Below, in pieces: positions 25,073-35,434 of a stretch of 40,039 bases of DNA (within the stretch, counting starts at the first letter, position 1; every line of letters starts with the position of its first letter). This stretch comes from an uncultured Chlamydiae bacterium. GTDB taxonomy: Bacteria; Chlamydiota; Chlamydiia; Chlamydiales; Rhabdochlamydiaceae. A program made the position numbers and the translations under genes. The stretch is from NCBI GenBank assembly GCA_945952445.1, contig CAMFIG010000020.1:1-40039 (forward strand). The letters run 5' to 3'. The notes beneath the pieces are model-generated. The model saw only the letters and a program-made list of their open reading frames with translations. It had not been told where the DNA came from and did no database searches.

Positions 25073-27958
25073 TTATCGACAGAGGCTTTCTTTCTCTATG
25101 GGCAGATAAAGAATCTGTAGGGCGGATTCCTCCCATTCTCTTTTTTCCCCAGATCCAGCAATTAAAAGAGCGATTCTCCGGCGGTTTTCTTTGCTAAAAA
25201 TTTCTTGAGTCGATTGCAAAGCCTGCTCGTAAGTTACCCGAGACAGATTGATTTTGCTTTTCACTAGCGATTCTGATTCTTCTTGCTCAATCTGCTGTTC
25301 CAATTTTCCAATGAGAGCATTTTGCACAACGGAAAAGCGCTTTTCCGTAATCAATGCATTACTTTTTTCAACCACTTTCTCAAGGAAAAACTCCACTCGC
25401 TGCAACAAATCCAGAGGATGGTAGTCGCTCGACTGCAGAGCAAAACATTGATAGATATGTCCCAAAAACTGCTCTTGCCAATTATAGAGCTTATAAGCCA
25501 CTTGCTGCCTAGTGCGAAGCTCTTCGAAAAATTCCTGAGCCAAAAGAGAGGAAAGCGTTTTTTGAACCGCCCAATTATCCAAGGAAGAAGACCCTGCATC
25601 GATCATTAAAAGAAGGGCATTGCCTTTACGATGCGTTTTCTGCAAAAGATAGTGACTGCAAGGAAGATCCGGCAACGCACAGCGAGTCTGTGCAGATTCT
25701 TCAGAGCGAACTTTAGAGCCTAATCCTTGCTCTACCTTCTGCCACAAAGAAACAGCTACTTGCGGATCTAAATCCCCAAGAAAAGCTCCTTCAATGCGCA
25801 ACACATCTAAGTATTGGGATTGAAAATCTGCAAAATCCTCATAGGACAATAAAGGAATATATTGATAAATCTCCATTTCTGTCGGAGTACGAGTGCCAAA
25901 AAGAGACTGCTGGAGGCTGTGAGCATATTCAAGAGGCTCTGGATCCCCTTGGTATCGATGGATACACTCCTGTTTAAAGCACTCAAAATCATTCTGATCA
26001 AAAGATAACCCTTTTAATACAGTAAAAAAAGAAGCAAAATGTTCTGCGGCACTCTCTAAAGGAGCACTTAAGAAAAGGTGGATTTTCCCGGACTTGATCT
26101 CCAGGCTCCAATCCAGTTCTTCCGGCCAAGTAATTTTCTGGAGAACCTCTTCTAGTCCTAGTCCTATTAAATGGAAAGAGGCGGCCGCTGCAATATGAGC
26201 CCCTGCGACACAAGAAGACACATCAAATAGCGCATGCACGCGGCCTTCTGAAGATGCAGATTGGATTAAATGGATGTTAGCAAGCGGAGTTTCTACGACA
26301 AGGACCGATGCGGAAGAATCCTCTTCCAATGATTCTTCATCCTCCTCTTCTATTTCCTCGCAATACTCGATAGGAATCCAGCCAATCGAGGCATCCGGTT
26401 CCACATTCTCCCAGAGCGCTAGACGATCTTCGGAAATCTCCCGTACTATATATTTTGTCCCCATCCATCTTTCCATAGCCGTGGGTCTAACTCCGGTCTC
26501 CTCGGGAGAAGCTATCATCATATATACAGCATTATGCGCACGGAAATAGCCGAGTAACGCTTTTATGCTCTCCAAAGAAGAGAAACTCAGACTGTATTTT
26601 TTTTGAGGATATGTGGAGATCTCTTCATCGAGCAAATCTCCTGCTATCTCCATAACTCCTGTAAATAAAGGCTCACTATAAAGATCTTCTAACTGCCTAT
26701 GCTGTAAATGCGCTGCATGCTCAAGGAGATAATCGGGAACATCAAGCTCAGCGATTCTATGGAGCGCTGCAAAACACTTTTCGATAACAAGTTCAGACTG
26801 CTCTATGCCTCTTTCTGTTAAAGACAATTCGAACATAAAAAGAGCATGGGATGCTTCCAGCTTTACATATTCCGCATGAGCTTCTGTTATCAATCCTTGT
26901 TCTCTTAGCTGAAAATCAAGGCTATTTTCTCCTGGATGATCAAAGGCCATCTCCAAAAGCTCCATTGCCCCGTTAGCATCAGAGAGTATCTTGGGAACCT
27001 CCCAGATCAGCAAGAGAGACCTATTTTTAAAAGAAGGGGTAATATAAATGAGATGCCCCCTCTGCTGGTCAGAGGTCAAAGTCTTATCTTGCAAGCCTCT
27101 TTCTTGCAACGCCTGGCATTCAGAAGGGATTTTAGAAAAACAGCGCGATACCAATCGAGCCAGTTTCGATAGCGGAAGCGAAGAGAAAACAGCAAGCCGC
27201 ATCTGCTCTGGCTGATAATATTTTTGATACCAAGAACGCACATCTTGGGAGGATATCCCCTTTAAAGAAGAAAGGTTACCACAGGAAAATCGCCGATTTG
27301 GATGGGTTGAGCTACCGGTTTCTTTTAGAACTCTCCAAGCTCGGATCGAATCATCTTCTATGGCATCTTCAAATTCATGATCTACGGCATGAATCTCTCT
27401 TTCTATGGCAGAAGAGGTAAATAAAGGATCGACAAAAAAGTGAGAAAGGCGATCTAAAGCTCCTTCAAATCCCTTATGAGGGATAGAAAACCCATATACA
27501 GTCCGATCGTAAAATGTCGCTGCATTGCTATCTCCTCCTCTTTCCTGCACATATTGAGAATACTCCATTTCACTTGGATAAGCTTTGGTTCCTAAAAATA
27601 AAAGATGCTCTACAAAATGGGCCATTCCGGGAAATTCTTTGGGATCATCCCAAGTCCCCGCACGAACGGAGAGCGCCGCTGCAGATTCTGAAAAAGTAGG
27701 ATCAGACACGAGATAAGCAACAAGTCCGTTTTTTAGCCGGATTTTAAGAGTCTCACCTCTCACAGGATCTTCTTCTGAGGCATCTTCTAAAATTTCATAA
27801 ACAGGAGATTGATTCTCTTGCTGTTTTTGCTTTTTTAGCTCTCTTCGAAAAAGAGAATGCCAAGCGCTCCCTTCAACTCTCTCCTCTCTGTCCTGAGGAA
27901 CATAAGCCCAGCTCAATGCTGATAAAAGAACACACCAAGAAAAAAACCAATGTTTCAT
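25073..27958 (-). CDS. Secreted M16 (insulinase/pitrilysin-type) zinc metalloprotease, 961 aa
   Basis: The inverted zinc motif HFVEH lies at residues 114-118, with Glu117 catalytic. The third zinc ligand is Glu195 (HEFEDAIEDD), 77 residues after the second His, the same spacing as in E. coli pitrilysin. An N-terminal signal peptide (MKHWFFSWCVLLSALSWA) indicates export to the periplasm. Length and the tandem M16 domains match single-chain pitrilysins, which degrade small peptides; the C-terminal half lacks a second zinc site, as is normal. An acidic insert (IEEEDEESLEEDS, about residue 540) may be a loop. GAGGC lies upstream of the ATG. The presumed substrates are periplasmic or imported peptides. 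Confidence 0.92.
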   Translation of the reverse strand: MKHWFFSWCVLLSALSWAYVPQDREERVEGSAWHSLFRRELKKQKQQENQSPVYEILEDASEEDPVRGETLKIRLKNGLVAYLVSDPTFSESAAALSVRAGTWDDPKEFPGMAHFVEHLLFLGTKAYPSEMEYSQYVQERGGDSNAATFYDRTVYGFSIPHKGFEGALDRLSHFFVDPLFTSSAIEREIHAVDHEFEDAIEDDSIRAWRVLKETGSSTHPNRRFSCGNLSSLKGISSQDVRSWYQKYYQPEQMRLAVFSSLPLSKLARLVSRCFSKIPSECQALQERGLQDKTLTSDQQRGHLIYITPSFKNRSLLLIWEVPKILSDANGAMELLEMAFDHPGENSLDFQLREQGLITEAHAEYVKLEASHALFMFELSLTERGIEQSELVIEKCFAALHRIAELDVPDYLLEHAAHLQHRQLEDLYSEPLFTGVMEIAGDLLDEEISTYPQKKYSLSFSSLESIKALLGYFRAHNAVYMMIASPEETGVRPTAMERWMGTKYIVREISEDRLALWENVEPDASIGWIPIEYCEEIEEEDEESLEEDSSASVLVVETPLANIHLIQSASSEGRVHALFDVSSCVAGAHIAAAASFHLIGLGLEEVLQKITWPEELDWSLEIKSGKIHLFLSAPLESAAEHFASFFTVLKGLSFDQNDFECFKQECIHRYQGDPEPLEYAHSLQQSLFGTRTPTEMEIYQYIPLLSYEDFADFQSQYLDVLRIEGAFLGDLDPQVAVSLWQKVEQGLGSKVRSEESAQTRCALPDLPCSHYLLQKTHRKGNALLLMIDAGSSSLDNWAVQKTLSSLLAQEFFEELRTRQQVAYKLYNWQEQFLGHIYQCFALQSSDYHPLDLLQRVEFFLEKVVEKSNALITEKRFSVVQNALIGKLEQQIEQEESESLVKSKINLSRVTYEQALQSTQEIFSKENRRRIALLIAGSGEKREWEESALQILYLPIEKESLCR

Positions 27959-28020
27959 TTTTGCCTCGAGAATATACTCAAGCAGCTCATCATACAGATT
28001 CCAGCAATTGCTAGAAGAAA

Positions 28021-28053
28021 AAAAAAGCCACCTAAGGTATAGGTGGCTTTTTT
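28021..28053 (-). terminator. Intrinsic terminator of the str operon
   Basis: GCCACCT (28027-28033) and AGGTGGC (28041-28047) form a stem with a 7-base loop, flanked by A-runs on the left and T-runs on the right. It works as a rho-independent terminator on either strand and lies just after the rpsJ stop. Confidence 0.9.
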
Positions 28054-28076
28054 AATACCGAGCTATATCAGACGCT

Positions 28077-28394
28077 TTAGGCCTTGATTTTAATATCAAC
28101 ACCCGCAGCTACCGGTAACACCTTGAGTTTATCAATCGTATCTGGAGTCGGATTGAGAATATCCAGCATGCGAATATGCGTGCGGGTCTCAAATTGCTCT
28201 CGAGATTTACGATCAACGTGGGGAGAACGGAGCACTGTATAAATCTCTCTTCTGGTAGGAAGAGGAATAGGTCCTACAATGCGAGCACCCGTTCTTTTAG
28301 CGGTCTCTACAATATCCACAGTGGCACGATCGAGTACTCTTTGATCGTATCCTTTTAACCGTATTCTGATTTTTTGTCTGGATTGTTTTCCCAT
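28077..28394 (-). CDS. rpsJ: 30S ribosomal protein S10, 105 aa
   Basis: S10 is part of the 30S head and also acts as NusE in transcription antitermination. Diagnostic segments are [40 protein letters not shown] and the [19 protein letters not shown] loop. It follows fusA with a 25-base gap. Here it is part of the str operon with no S10/spc cluster behind it; a terminator follows directly. As I recall, this position after fusA is typical of Chlamydiae. Confidence 0.97.
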   Translation of the reverse strand: MGKQSRQKIRIRLKGYDQRVLDRATVDIVETAKRTGARIVGPIPLPTRREIYTVLRSPHVDRKSREQFETRTHIRMLDILNPTPDTIDKLKVLPVAAGVDIKIKA

Positions 28395-28419
28395 TATAAT
28401 GTGTCCTTAAGAATACCTG

Positions 28420-30510
28420 TTATTTCTTTAAAATTTCTTCTTGTAACTTCGTTGGAACCTTTTCAAAATGGCTTGGTTCCATCGTATAGGTCGCACGGCC
28501 TGAACTCATCGATCTGAGTTGTGTAGAATAGCCAAACATTTCACTGAGCGGCACTTCTGACTCTACAACAACCGTAGATTTTTGTGTGTTTTGGCTTAAG
28601 ATCTTACCTCGACGTCGGTTAACATCTCCGATAATATCGCCCATGAACTGATCCGGCGTCGTAATAACCACCTTCATGATCGGTTCTAGCAATACCGGCT
28701 TACCTTTTCTAGCAGCATCTTTAATCGCCATAGAACCGCAGATTTTAAATGCCATTTCACTAGAATCGACTTCATGGTAAGAACCGAATGTAATCGCAAC
28801 CTTGACGTCTACAAGAGGATACCCGGCAAGAACTCCCGTAGAAATTCCCTCTTCAATCCCTTTGATTGTAGGTGAAATGTACTCCTTAGGAATAGATCCT
28901 CCCACGATCTTGCTGACAACCTCATTGCCCTTACCCACTTCATTGGGTGCAATTTCCAGACAAACGTGCGCATATTGTCCGCGACCGCCTGACTGCTTGA
29001 CGTATTTCGTCTCCGTAGAGCTTGGAATTGTGATCGTCTCTTTATAGGCAACTTCCGGCTTTCCGACATTTGCCTCTACGGAAAACTCTCTAAACATCCT
29101 ATCTCGCAGAATCTCTAAGTGAAGCTCTCCCATTCCGGAGATGATCGTCTGTCCCGTTTCCTCGTTTGTCTGTACGCGGAACGTAGGATCTTCTTCCGAC
29201 AAAGAGCTTAAAGCTAAAGAAAGCTTCTCGCGATCTGCCTTTGACTTCGGCTCGATAGCCATTGAAATCACAGGTTCTGGGAATTCCATTTTTTCCAAAA
29301 GTAGCGGATTATCTTCAGAGCAGAGGGTGTCTCCCGTGCTTGTATATTTTAATCCGATACATGCAGCAATGTCACCAGTGAAAAATTCATCGCGGTCTTT
29401 TCTCTGGTTGGCATGCATTTCCAGCAAGCGGGACACACGTTCTTTTTTATCTTTTGTGGTATTGATAAGGGTTACGCCTTTTCCGAGCGTTCCTGCGTAA
29501 ACACGCACAAATGTCAATCTTCCAACATAAGGATCCGACATAATTTTGAATGCAAGAGCCGCAAGCGGACTATTATCATCCGGCTGAATTTCCATTGGAG
29601 CATTCGTAGACATGTTCATTCCTCGGATAAGCCCTCTATCCAACGGAGACGGCATCCAGCTTACAACAGCATCCAACAAAGGTTGAATACCTTTGTTTTT
29701 AAATGCAGTTCCACATAGAACAGGTGTAATTTTATTAGCAATCACACCTTTGCGGATTGCAGCATGGATTTCTGCTTCAGCAATAGAATCTGGATTTTCC
29801 AGAACCTTCATCATCAGCTCTTCATTGCTCTCATCGATTGTCGCAATTTCTTCGAGCAATTGCATCCGAAGTTCCTTGCAACGATCAAGCATGTCAGCAG
29901 GGATTTCCTCTTCTTGGTATTTCGCACCCATGGTCTCATCTAAAAAGAGATATGCCTTCATGCGAATTAAATCGACCATGCCTTTAAAATCAGACTCTGC
30001 ACCTATCGGACACTGTACAGGAACCGCATTGGCACCCAGCTTGTCTTTCATTGTCTGGATTGCATGGAAATAGTCTCCTCCAATCCGGTCCATTTTATTG
30101 ACAAATGCAACGCGAGGCACTCCATATTTATCGGCTTGCCTCCAAACTGTTTCAGATTGCGGCTGCACTCCAGCCACTGCATCAAATACAGCAACAGCGC
30201 CATCAAGAACCCGCAAAGACCTCTCTACCTCGATAGTAAAGTCAACGTGTCCCGGAGTATCGATAATGTTGATTTTGCACCCATCCCAATACACCGTTGT
30301 GGAAGCAGAGGTAATAGTAATGCCGCGCTCTCTTTCCTGCTCCATGAAGTCCATTGTGGCAGCGCCTTCGTGAACCTCTCCAATTTTATGGGATTTTCCC
30401 GAATAAAATAGGATGCGCTCAGTCGTGGTGGTCTTACCGGCGTCGATGTGCGCCATGATACCGATATTGCGCACTTTGTGTAGCTGATCTGTTTCTGGTC
30501 TCTTACCCAT
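28420..30510 (-). CDS. fusA: Translation elongation factor G, 696 aa
   Basis: EF-G is the GTPase that drives ribosomal translocation. The G1 motif AHIDAGKTT spans residues 20-28, with G2 in [11 protein letters not shown]3 DTPGH, G4 NKMDR and the standard five-domain length. Domain IV is recognisable by GRGQYAHV and domain V by the C-terminal [16 protein letters not shown] precedes the start and the gap to rpsG is nine bases. It is a normal housekeeping copy; no inserted or missing motif is evident. Confidence 0.98.
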   Translation of the reverse strand: MGKRPETDQLHKVRNIGIMAHIDAGKTTTTERILFYSGKSHKIGEVHEGAATMDFMEQERERGITITSASTTVYWDGCKINIIDTPGHVDFTIEVERSLRVLDGAVAVFDAVAGVQPQSETVWRQADKYGVPRVAFVNKMDRIGGDYFHAIQTMKDKLGANAVPVQCPIGAESDFKGMVDLIRMKAYLFLDETMGAKYQEEEIPADMLDRCKELRMQLLEEIATIDESNEELMMKVLENPDSIAEAEIHAAIRKGVIANKITPVLCGTAFKNKGIQPLLDAVVSWMPSPLDRGLIRGMNMSTNAPMEIQPDDNSPLAALAFKIMSDPYVGRLTFVRVYAGTLGKGVTLINTTKDKKERVSRLLEMHANQRKDRDEFFTGDIAACIGLKYTSTGDTLCSEDNPLLLEKMEFPEPVISMAIEPKSKADREKLSLALSSLSEEDPTFRVQTNEETGQTIISGMGELHLEILRDRMFREFSVEANVGKPEVAYKETITIPSSTETKYVKQSGGRGQYAHVCLEIAPNEVGKGNEVVSKIVGGSIPKEYISPTIKGIEEGISTGVLAGYPLVDVKVAITFGSYHEVDSSEMAFKICGSMAIKDAARKGKPVLLEPIMKVVITTPDQFMGDIIGDVNRRRGKILSQNTQKSTVVVESEVPLSEMFGYSTQLRSMSSGRATYTMEPSHFEKVPTKLQEEILKK

Positions 30511-30519
30511 GACTGCCTC

Positions 30520-30993
30520 TTACCATTTGTAGTGTGCAAAAGCTCTATTTGCTTCTGCCATTCTGTGCGTATCGTCTTTCTTCTTGATTGTTAACCCTTG
30601 GTTTTGGTAGCAATCTGCCAATTCTGAAGCAAGGCCATCTTCCATCGATCTTCCTGCTTTTTCACGGGAATACTGAATAATCCACTGCATTGCAAGCGCT
30701 GTTCTTCTCTCTGGCACAATTTCAACAGGCACCTGATAAGTAGCACCCCCAATACGACGGGATTTTACTTCCAAAGAAGGTTTTGCATTTTCTAACGCCT
30801 GCTCAAACGCTTCCAAAGGACTCTCCGCCTTTACGCGCTTTGCAAATTTCTCTATAGCTCGGTAAATCAGACCTCTTGCTACTGATTTTTTTCCGCTATA
30901 CATGAGCTTATTGATAAATTTCGCCAATACTTGGCTCTGATAAATTGGATCTGGATCTATTTGCCTTTTATCGGCACGTCTTCTTCTAGACAT
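30520..30993 (-). CDS. rpsG: 30S ribosomal protein S7, 157 aa
   Basis: S7 nucleates assembly of the 30S head and in E. coli represses its own operon. It begins MSRRRRADKRQIDPDPIYQS and contains the conserved KFINKLMYSGKKSVARG and GGATYQVPVEI segments. Length is normal. AGGAG lies about 10 bases before the ATG. The 154-base gap to rpsL holds a strong hairpin. Confidence 0.97.
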   Translation of the reverse strand: MSRRRRADKRQIDPDPIYQSQVLAKFINKLMYSGKKSVARGLIYRAIEKFAKRVKAESPLEAFEQALENAKPSLEVKSRRIGGATYQVPVEIVPERRTALAMQWIIQYSREKAGRSMEDGLASELADCYQNQGLTIKKKDDTHRMAEANRAFAHYKW

Positions 30994-31112
30994 TTGGTTC
31001 TATTCTCCTAAACATTAATTCTCGAACAATCCAAAGCGATTCACTTGGCTCGCATAAACACGCAACCGATCCGAGATTATTACTGCAAAAACTGCAGAAA
31101 CAATCGCGAATC

Positions 31113-31143
31113 AGGATATCTAAATGGGTAAAAAAGATATCCT
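31113..31143 (-). promoter_or_regulatory. Hairpin in the rpsL-rpsG gap
   Basis: AGGATATCT and AGATATCCT are perfect 9-bp arms around a 13-base loop, four bases after the rpsL stop. No T-run follows in the direction of transcription, so a terminator is unlikely. In E. coli the rpsL-rpsG gap holds the S7 autoregulatory site; a similar role here is inference. Confidence 0.45.
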
Positions 31144-31147
31144 AATA

Positions 31148-31519
31148 TTACTTAGGACGTTTTGCCCCGTACTTGGATCGTGACTTCTTACGGTCTTTTA
31201 CTGCAGCGCAGTCCAAAGCTCCACGCACAATGTGGTAACGCACGCCGGGTAAGTCTTTCACCCTTCCTCCGCGCACTAACACGATGCTGTGTTCTTGTAG
31301 GTTATGTCCTTCTCCTCCAATATAGGCAATGACTTCTTGTCCATTTGAAAGACGGACCCATGCAACTTTCCGAAGAGCCGAGTTAGGCTTCTTAGGTGTT
31401 TTAGTTTTCACCTGAAGACAGACGCCTCTTTTTTGAGGACACTTTTGTAAAGCAGGTGATTTTTTACGACGTACTTTATTAATACGACCTTTTCGAACGA
31501 GTTGGTTAATAGTTGGCAT
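31148..31519 (-). CDS. rpsL: 30S ribosomal protein S12, 123 aa
   Basis: S12 controls decoding accuracy and is the target site of streptomycin resistance. It starts [12 protein letters not shown] and contains [28 protein letters not shown] and [14 protein letters not shown]. The frame is open further upstream, to 31558, but the ATG at 31519 gives the universal S12 N-terminus and has AAGGAG at workable spacing. First gene of the str operon. Confidence 0.97.
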   Translation of the reverse strand: MPTINQLVRKGRINKVRRKKSPALQKCPQKRGVCLQVKTKTPKKPNSALRKVAWVRLSNGQEVIAYIGGEGHNLQEHSIVLVRGGRVKDLPGVRYHIVRGALDCAAVKDRKKSRSKYGAKRPK

Positions 31520-31565
31520 TGTCGCCATTCTCCTTGCAAAATCTTTTTGACAGTACAATAGGAAA

Positions 31566-31595
31566 ACTATATCTCGCTGACAGAATTATTTGCAA
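31566..31595 (-). promoter_or_regulatory. Likely promoter of the str operon
   Basis: On the minus strand, -35 TTGCAA (31590-31595) and -10 TATAGT (31566-31571) have an 18-base spacer, about 50 bases before rpsL. The rest of the 31559-31722 divergent gap shows no second clear element. Confidence 0.45.
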
Positions 31596-31722
31596 AACTA
31601 TTCGAATCTAGAGAAAGCAAGAGACGCTCAAGCTGTGCGCAAAAACCAATTTCTAAAAAAAATCATTGGCAAATAATGAGAAATAAAGAAATAAGGAAAT
31701 TGGAATTGTACCAAGGTGAGAT

Positions 31723-33675
31723 ATGCGCCGATTGATTACTACAACTTTTTGCATCCTAAGCTCTCTGAGCTACGCCCAAACAGCCATCCAACCCCTTACC
31801 TTAAGAGATATTCAACCTTCAATGGAAGAAATGTTGGATTTGCATGTAGAATTCCAAGAATTTTCACCAACCTTGGTAAAGAGAAGTTTTAAAGTCTATC
31901 TCGAACAGTTCGACCCTTATAAAGTTTACCTTCTCCAAGAAGAAGCCAACTCTTTTCTTCATATAGATAATCGCCAGATCCAAGATGTAGTAAGCCAATA
32001 TCAAACAGGACAATATCCATACTACGAGACACTGAATCGCACAATCCAAAAATCGATCCTAAGAGCCCGCGCGCTCCGTCAAGAAATCGAAAAAAAATTT
32101 ATCGAAGAGTTCGACGAAGCGAATTTTAGTACAATCCAAGACATGAGCGGATCCTATGCAAAAGATCCATCCGAACTTAAAAAAAGAATATCCAATCAAC
32201 TCATCTACGCTTTAGCTGTAGAAAAATCTCAAGAGAACCTCACCTTTCTTACGCGCGAAGACCGAGCTAAAATCTTCGCTCTTTGGGAGAAAAGATTTCA
32301 AAAGCAAGAAAACTCTTATCTCATAAACTCTTCTCAAAACAACTTCTCTTTGCATATTTTAAAAGCTCTTGCAAAAAGCCTAGATGCCCACACCTCCTTT
32401 TTCAGCCCCCAAGAAGCCTTTGACTTAAGAACAAGCCTCGAAAAACAATTCGAAGGCGTAGGGATTGTTTTAAGAGAAGGCATCCATGGAGTAGTCATTA
32501 AAAACACAATCTCTGGAGGACCAGCTCAACGCAGCGGAAAAATCACACCGGGAGACTTACTTGTATCCATCAACGACCAACCCATCCAATCTTTATCTTA
32601 TGAAGAAGTTCTCGATCTGCTTAAAGGAGAACGAGGTGAAAAAGTATCTTTAGGAATTCAGCATGAAAACAACACGCCAACAACCGTTGTTCTTGTCCGA
32701 GAAAAAATTATCATGCAAGAAGAACGCATACAATACTCCTATGAACCTTGCGGCAATGGAATCATCGGCAAAATCAACTTAGCCTCTTTCTATGAAAGCA
32801 GCGACGGATCCAGTTGTGAAAAAGACCTTAAGGACGCAATCAAACAACTTAAACAACAAGGCAATCTCCAAGGCCTTGTTGTAGATTTAAGAGAAAACTC
32901 GGGAGGCTTTTTAAATCAAGCCGTCAAAACGGCCGGCCTTTTTGTCTCCAGCGGCGTCATTGTCGTCTCCAAGTACTCAAAAGGAGAAATGCAATACTTA
33001 CGAGACATTAATGGAAGGGTCTACTTTGAAGGACCTCTTCTACTTCTCACCTCAAAAGCTTCTGCCTCTGCAGCAGAGATCGTCGCCCAAGCCCTCCAAG
33101 ACTACGGCATTGCCCTTGTTGTAGGCGATGAAAGAACCTACGGAAAAGGTTCGATCCAATATCAAACAGTCACAGACAGCGATGCTAGCGCCTACTTTAA
33201 AGTCACAGTGGGTAAATATTATACAGTCTCCGGACGTTCGACCCAAATTGAAGGTGTCAAAGCTGACATCCAAATACCTACAGAGTATGCTCCCTTTCCA
33301 ATTGGAGAAAAATACCTGCTCTACCCTCTTAAAAACGACCAAATAACGCCCGTATATGTAGACCCTCTCTCTGATGTTGACAGCAAAAGCAAGGCTTGGA
33401 TGCAGAAAAACTACTTACCCAACCTCCAGCAAAGACTTTCCATCTGGACTCAGATGCTTCCCCTTTTACGAAAAAATAGCCAGTATCGACTCCAGCACGA
33501 CAAGAATTTCCTTCTGTTTTTAAAACTCATCCAAAATGAATCCTCTTCAGAAGAAAGCTCATCCATCCTTAATATTCCCAACTATGGGCAAGAAGACCTC
33601 CAAATGACAGAGGCGGTTAATATCATCAAAGACATGATTCTACTGCAACCTACCCAGAAAGCACACCGATCCTGA
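31723..33675 (+). CDS. tsp: Tail-specific (C-terminal processing) protease, S41 family, 650 aa
   Basis: This is a periplasmic serine protease that processes or degrades proteins from the C-terminus. A signal peptide (MRRLITTTFCILSSLSYAQ) is followed by an N-terminal helical region, a PDZ domain at about residues 243-330 (FEGVGIVLREGIHGVVIK, SGKITPGDLLVSINDQPI), and the S41 core. Catalytic Ser449 (SASAAEIVAQAL) and Lys475 (TYGKGSIQ) align with the Ser-Lys dyad of E. coli Tsp. A C-terminal domain follows. It resembles chlamydial Tsp (CT441), which as I recall lies beside the str operon there too. AAGGTGAG lies just before the ATG. Confidence 0.94.
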   Translation: MRRLITTTFCILSSLSYAQTAIQPLTLRDIQPSMEEMLDLHVEFQEFSPTLVKRSFKVYLEQFDPYKVYLLQEEANSFLHIDNRQIQDVVSQYQTGQYPYYETLNRTIQKSILRARALRQEIEKKFIEEFDEANFSTIQDMSGSYAKDPSELKKRISNQLIYALAVEKSQENLTFLTREDRAKIFALWEKRFQKQENSYLINSSQNNFSLHILKALAKSLDAHTSFFSPQEAFDLRTSLEKQFEGVGIVLREGIHGVVIKNTISGGPAQRSGKITPGDLLVSINDQPIQSLSYEEVLDLLKGERGEKVSLGIQHENNTPTTVVLVREKIIMQEERIQYSYEPCGNGIIGKINLASFYESSDGSSCEKDLKDAIKQLKQQGNLQGLVVDLRENSGGFLNQAVKTAGLFVSSGVIVVSKYSKGEMQYLRDINGRVYFEGPLLLLTSKASASAAEIVAQALQDYGIALVVGDERTYGKGSIQYQTVTDSDASAYFKVTVGKYYTVSGRSTQIEGVKADIQIPTEYAPFPIGEKYLLYPLKNDQITPVYVDPLSDVDSKSKAWMQKNYLPNLQQRLSIWTQMLPLLRKNSQYRLQHDKNFLLFLKLIQNESSSEESSSILNIPNYGQEDLQMTEAVNIIKDMILLQPTQKAHRS

Positions 33676-33713
33676 AAAGTATCAGATCACGCCCTGCTGA
33701 GATTGTCATCTGC

Positions 33714-34997
33714 CTAAGAATAACGCGGCTTAAAAAAGCGCGCAGCTAACAAGCCCACAAGAATGATTCCTCCCGCCGCCAAATAGAAATGCCGATGAGA
33801 TTTCTTTGCTTGAAAACCACACAAAGAAACGCTTTGTTTAAAAGCGCTCTCAGCATTTTCCGTAATAGCTGTTTTTAAAGCTGGCAACCAATCCGGATTG
33901 ATTCCCAATCCTTCAAGGATCACTTGTCGCGGGATTTCCTTCTTTTGATGAGCCAACCCATCAATAACGCTTATAAACTGATCCACACTTGTTACTGACG
34001 GACTGAGTCGATTTCTAACTAAAATATCCTCAAATGTCTCATGCCCTACTTGTATGGTAGGGATACCTGCTAACACAAATTGAGGACCCATACTTGTTTG
34101 GTAGTAGAGCGCTCCATCAGCAATCGTTTGAGCATCATCAGAAGAAAAATCAGATAGGATTATTCGGGGAGCCTGTTTTTTTTCACCATGCTCACCTATC
34201 CATGCTGACACCATATTTCCATCAATATTTTTACTTTTAGCACCAGGGTGCTGCTGAATCACAATAACTAAATTGGTCAAGCTCGATTGTTCCATTCCCG
34301 TTTCTAACAAGGCAAGAAAAGCTGGAAATGCTTTTGAGAAATATTCTTCATTGTTGCCACCAAAATACACTAAAACTTTTTGACCCGTATCCACTAAATC
34401 GTTTCTTGAAAATAGAGCTTGACGCATGGAAAGCTGCTCTAAGGCTCGTCGCTTAGCAATTTTTTCAGCTTGATTGATTGGGTAATAACCAATCCCAAAC
34501 TTTTTCCGACTTCCAAAGTCAATTTCTTTATCTGGTTCTTGGAATATGGAAACCTTGGCAAGATTAGAATTTGCAAACAAAACTCCATGAGCCGCTAACA
34601 TTACTTGAGCCGCCACTGCTGAGTATCCTCCTGGCACATAGGACTCGGGATTGTCATAATAGGCAAAACGAAGAACATGTGCTGCTTGACGAGCCAGAGC
34701 CTTTTGAACTTTAATATCAAACGCATGACCAACATCTGTAATGATTACTGACGCAGTAGAACAAGCCCTTGCAATTTGCTCAGCTAATGCGTCTTCTGCT
34801 TCAGGAGAAATTTTATCAATAGAGAATGAGCCTTTCACTTCAATTCCACGCTCTTGGAATTTTTTCAAAGCCGGTCCTGATGCATAAATCTCAATAGCTC
34901 CCACATCTTTGGATAAGCTTTCCGCAAAGGTTGCAAAATGATCTGCCGGCCCACCATGGCAAGCTATAAGACATACTGCGGCAGCCGAAAACGCCAT
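33714..34997 (-). CDS. Membrane-anchored GT-B/epimerase-like protein, 427 aa
   Basis: I do not recognise a named family. The N-terminus (AAAVCLIACHGGPADHFATFAESL) looks like the first strand and Gly-rich loop of a Rossmann-type GT-B half. The C-terminal half has VLVYFGGNNEEYF and a late segment SMGPQFVLAGIPTIQVG, as in sugar-nucleotide binding glycosyltransferases or epimerases. A single hydrophobic helix near the end (FYLAAGGIILVGLLAARFF) followed by basic residues would anchor it with the catalytic part in the cytoplasm. AAGGAGG lies 8 bases before the start, and TATAAT at 35023-35028 is a fair -10. The proposed fold is inference from pattern. Confidence 0.6.
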   Translation of the reverse strand: MAFSAAAVCLIACHGGPADHFATFAESLSKDVGAIEIYASGPALKKFQERGIEVKGSFSIDKISPEAEDALAEQIARACSTASVIITDVGHAFDIKVQKALARQAAHVLRFAYYDNPESYVPGGYSAVAAQVMLAAHGVLFANSNLAKVSIFQEPDKEIDFGSRKKFGIGYYPINQAEKIAKRRALEQLSMRQALFSRNDLVDTGQKVLVYFGGNNEEYFSKAFPAFLALLETGMEQSSLTNLVIVIQQHPGAKSKNIDGNMVSAWIGEHGEKKQAPRIILSDFSSDDAQTIADGALYYQTSMGPQFVLAGIPTIQVGHETFEDILVRNRLSPSVTSVDQFISVIDGLAHQKKEIPRQVILEGLGINPDWLPALKTAITENAESAFKQSVSLCGFQAKKSHRHFYLAAGGIILVGLLAARFFKPRYS

Positions 34998-35239
34998 ACA
35001 AACCTCCTTAAATTTGAAGAAAATTATATTGCTATCGTGCGTTTTTAATCCCCAATAGACATATCCTCGGATTTCAGCTTAAAGATGTCAGTAACAATAG
35101 TGAAGGAGAGTATAGAGGTCTTTTTCAGTAAAATCAAGGTGTGTGAAACATTTTTTCCTATAGAACAGTTGACTTTCTAGTCCAAGACTGTCAAAACCTT
35201 CCTCTGCTCTTTTAAAGCTTGGAAATACAAAAGGCCAAA

Positions 35240-35434
35240 ATGCAAACAAAATCCTTATTCAAGTTCGATTCAAACGTTGCGGTTCCTATTGGCTATCGTG
35301 AATTCTTGCACTAGATTAAAGAAAAAATTAGAAGCACTCAGCTAAAAGCAGCGATTGCTGCCAGTCGAGAACTGATTCAGCTATACTGGGATCTTGGCAA
35401 AGATATTGTTGAAAAACAAGAACTTGGAAAATGA
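35240..35434 (+). pseudogene. DUF1016 (YhcG-type PDDEXK nuclease) N-terminal fragment, broken
   Basis: Starting at the ATG at 35240, the frame reads YREFLH, then a TAG at 35312-35314, then IKEKIRSTQLKAAIAASREL and IQLYWDLGKDIVEKQE, ending at TGA 35432. This matches the N-terminal DUF1016 helical domain, whose consensus runs FL..lK..I...Q..A....N.eLi.lYW.iG..I. The stop replaces what is probably a Gln codon. Nothing of the C-terminal nuclease domain follows, so this is a relic. Confidence 0.65.
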
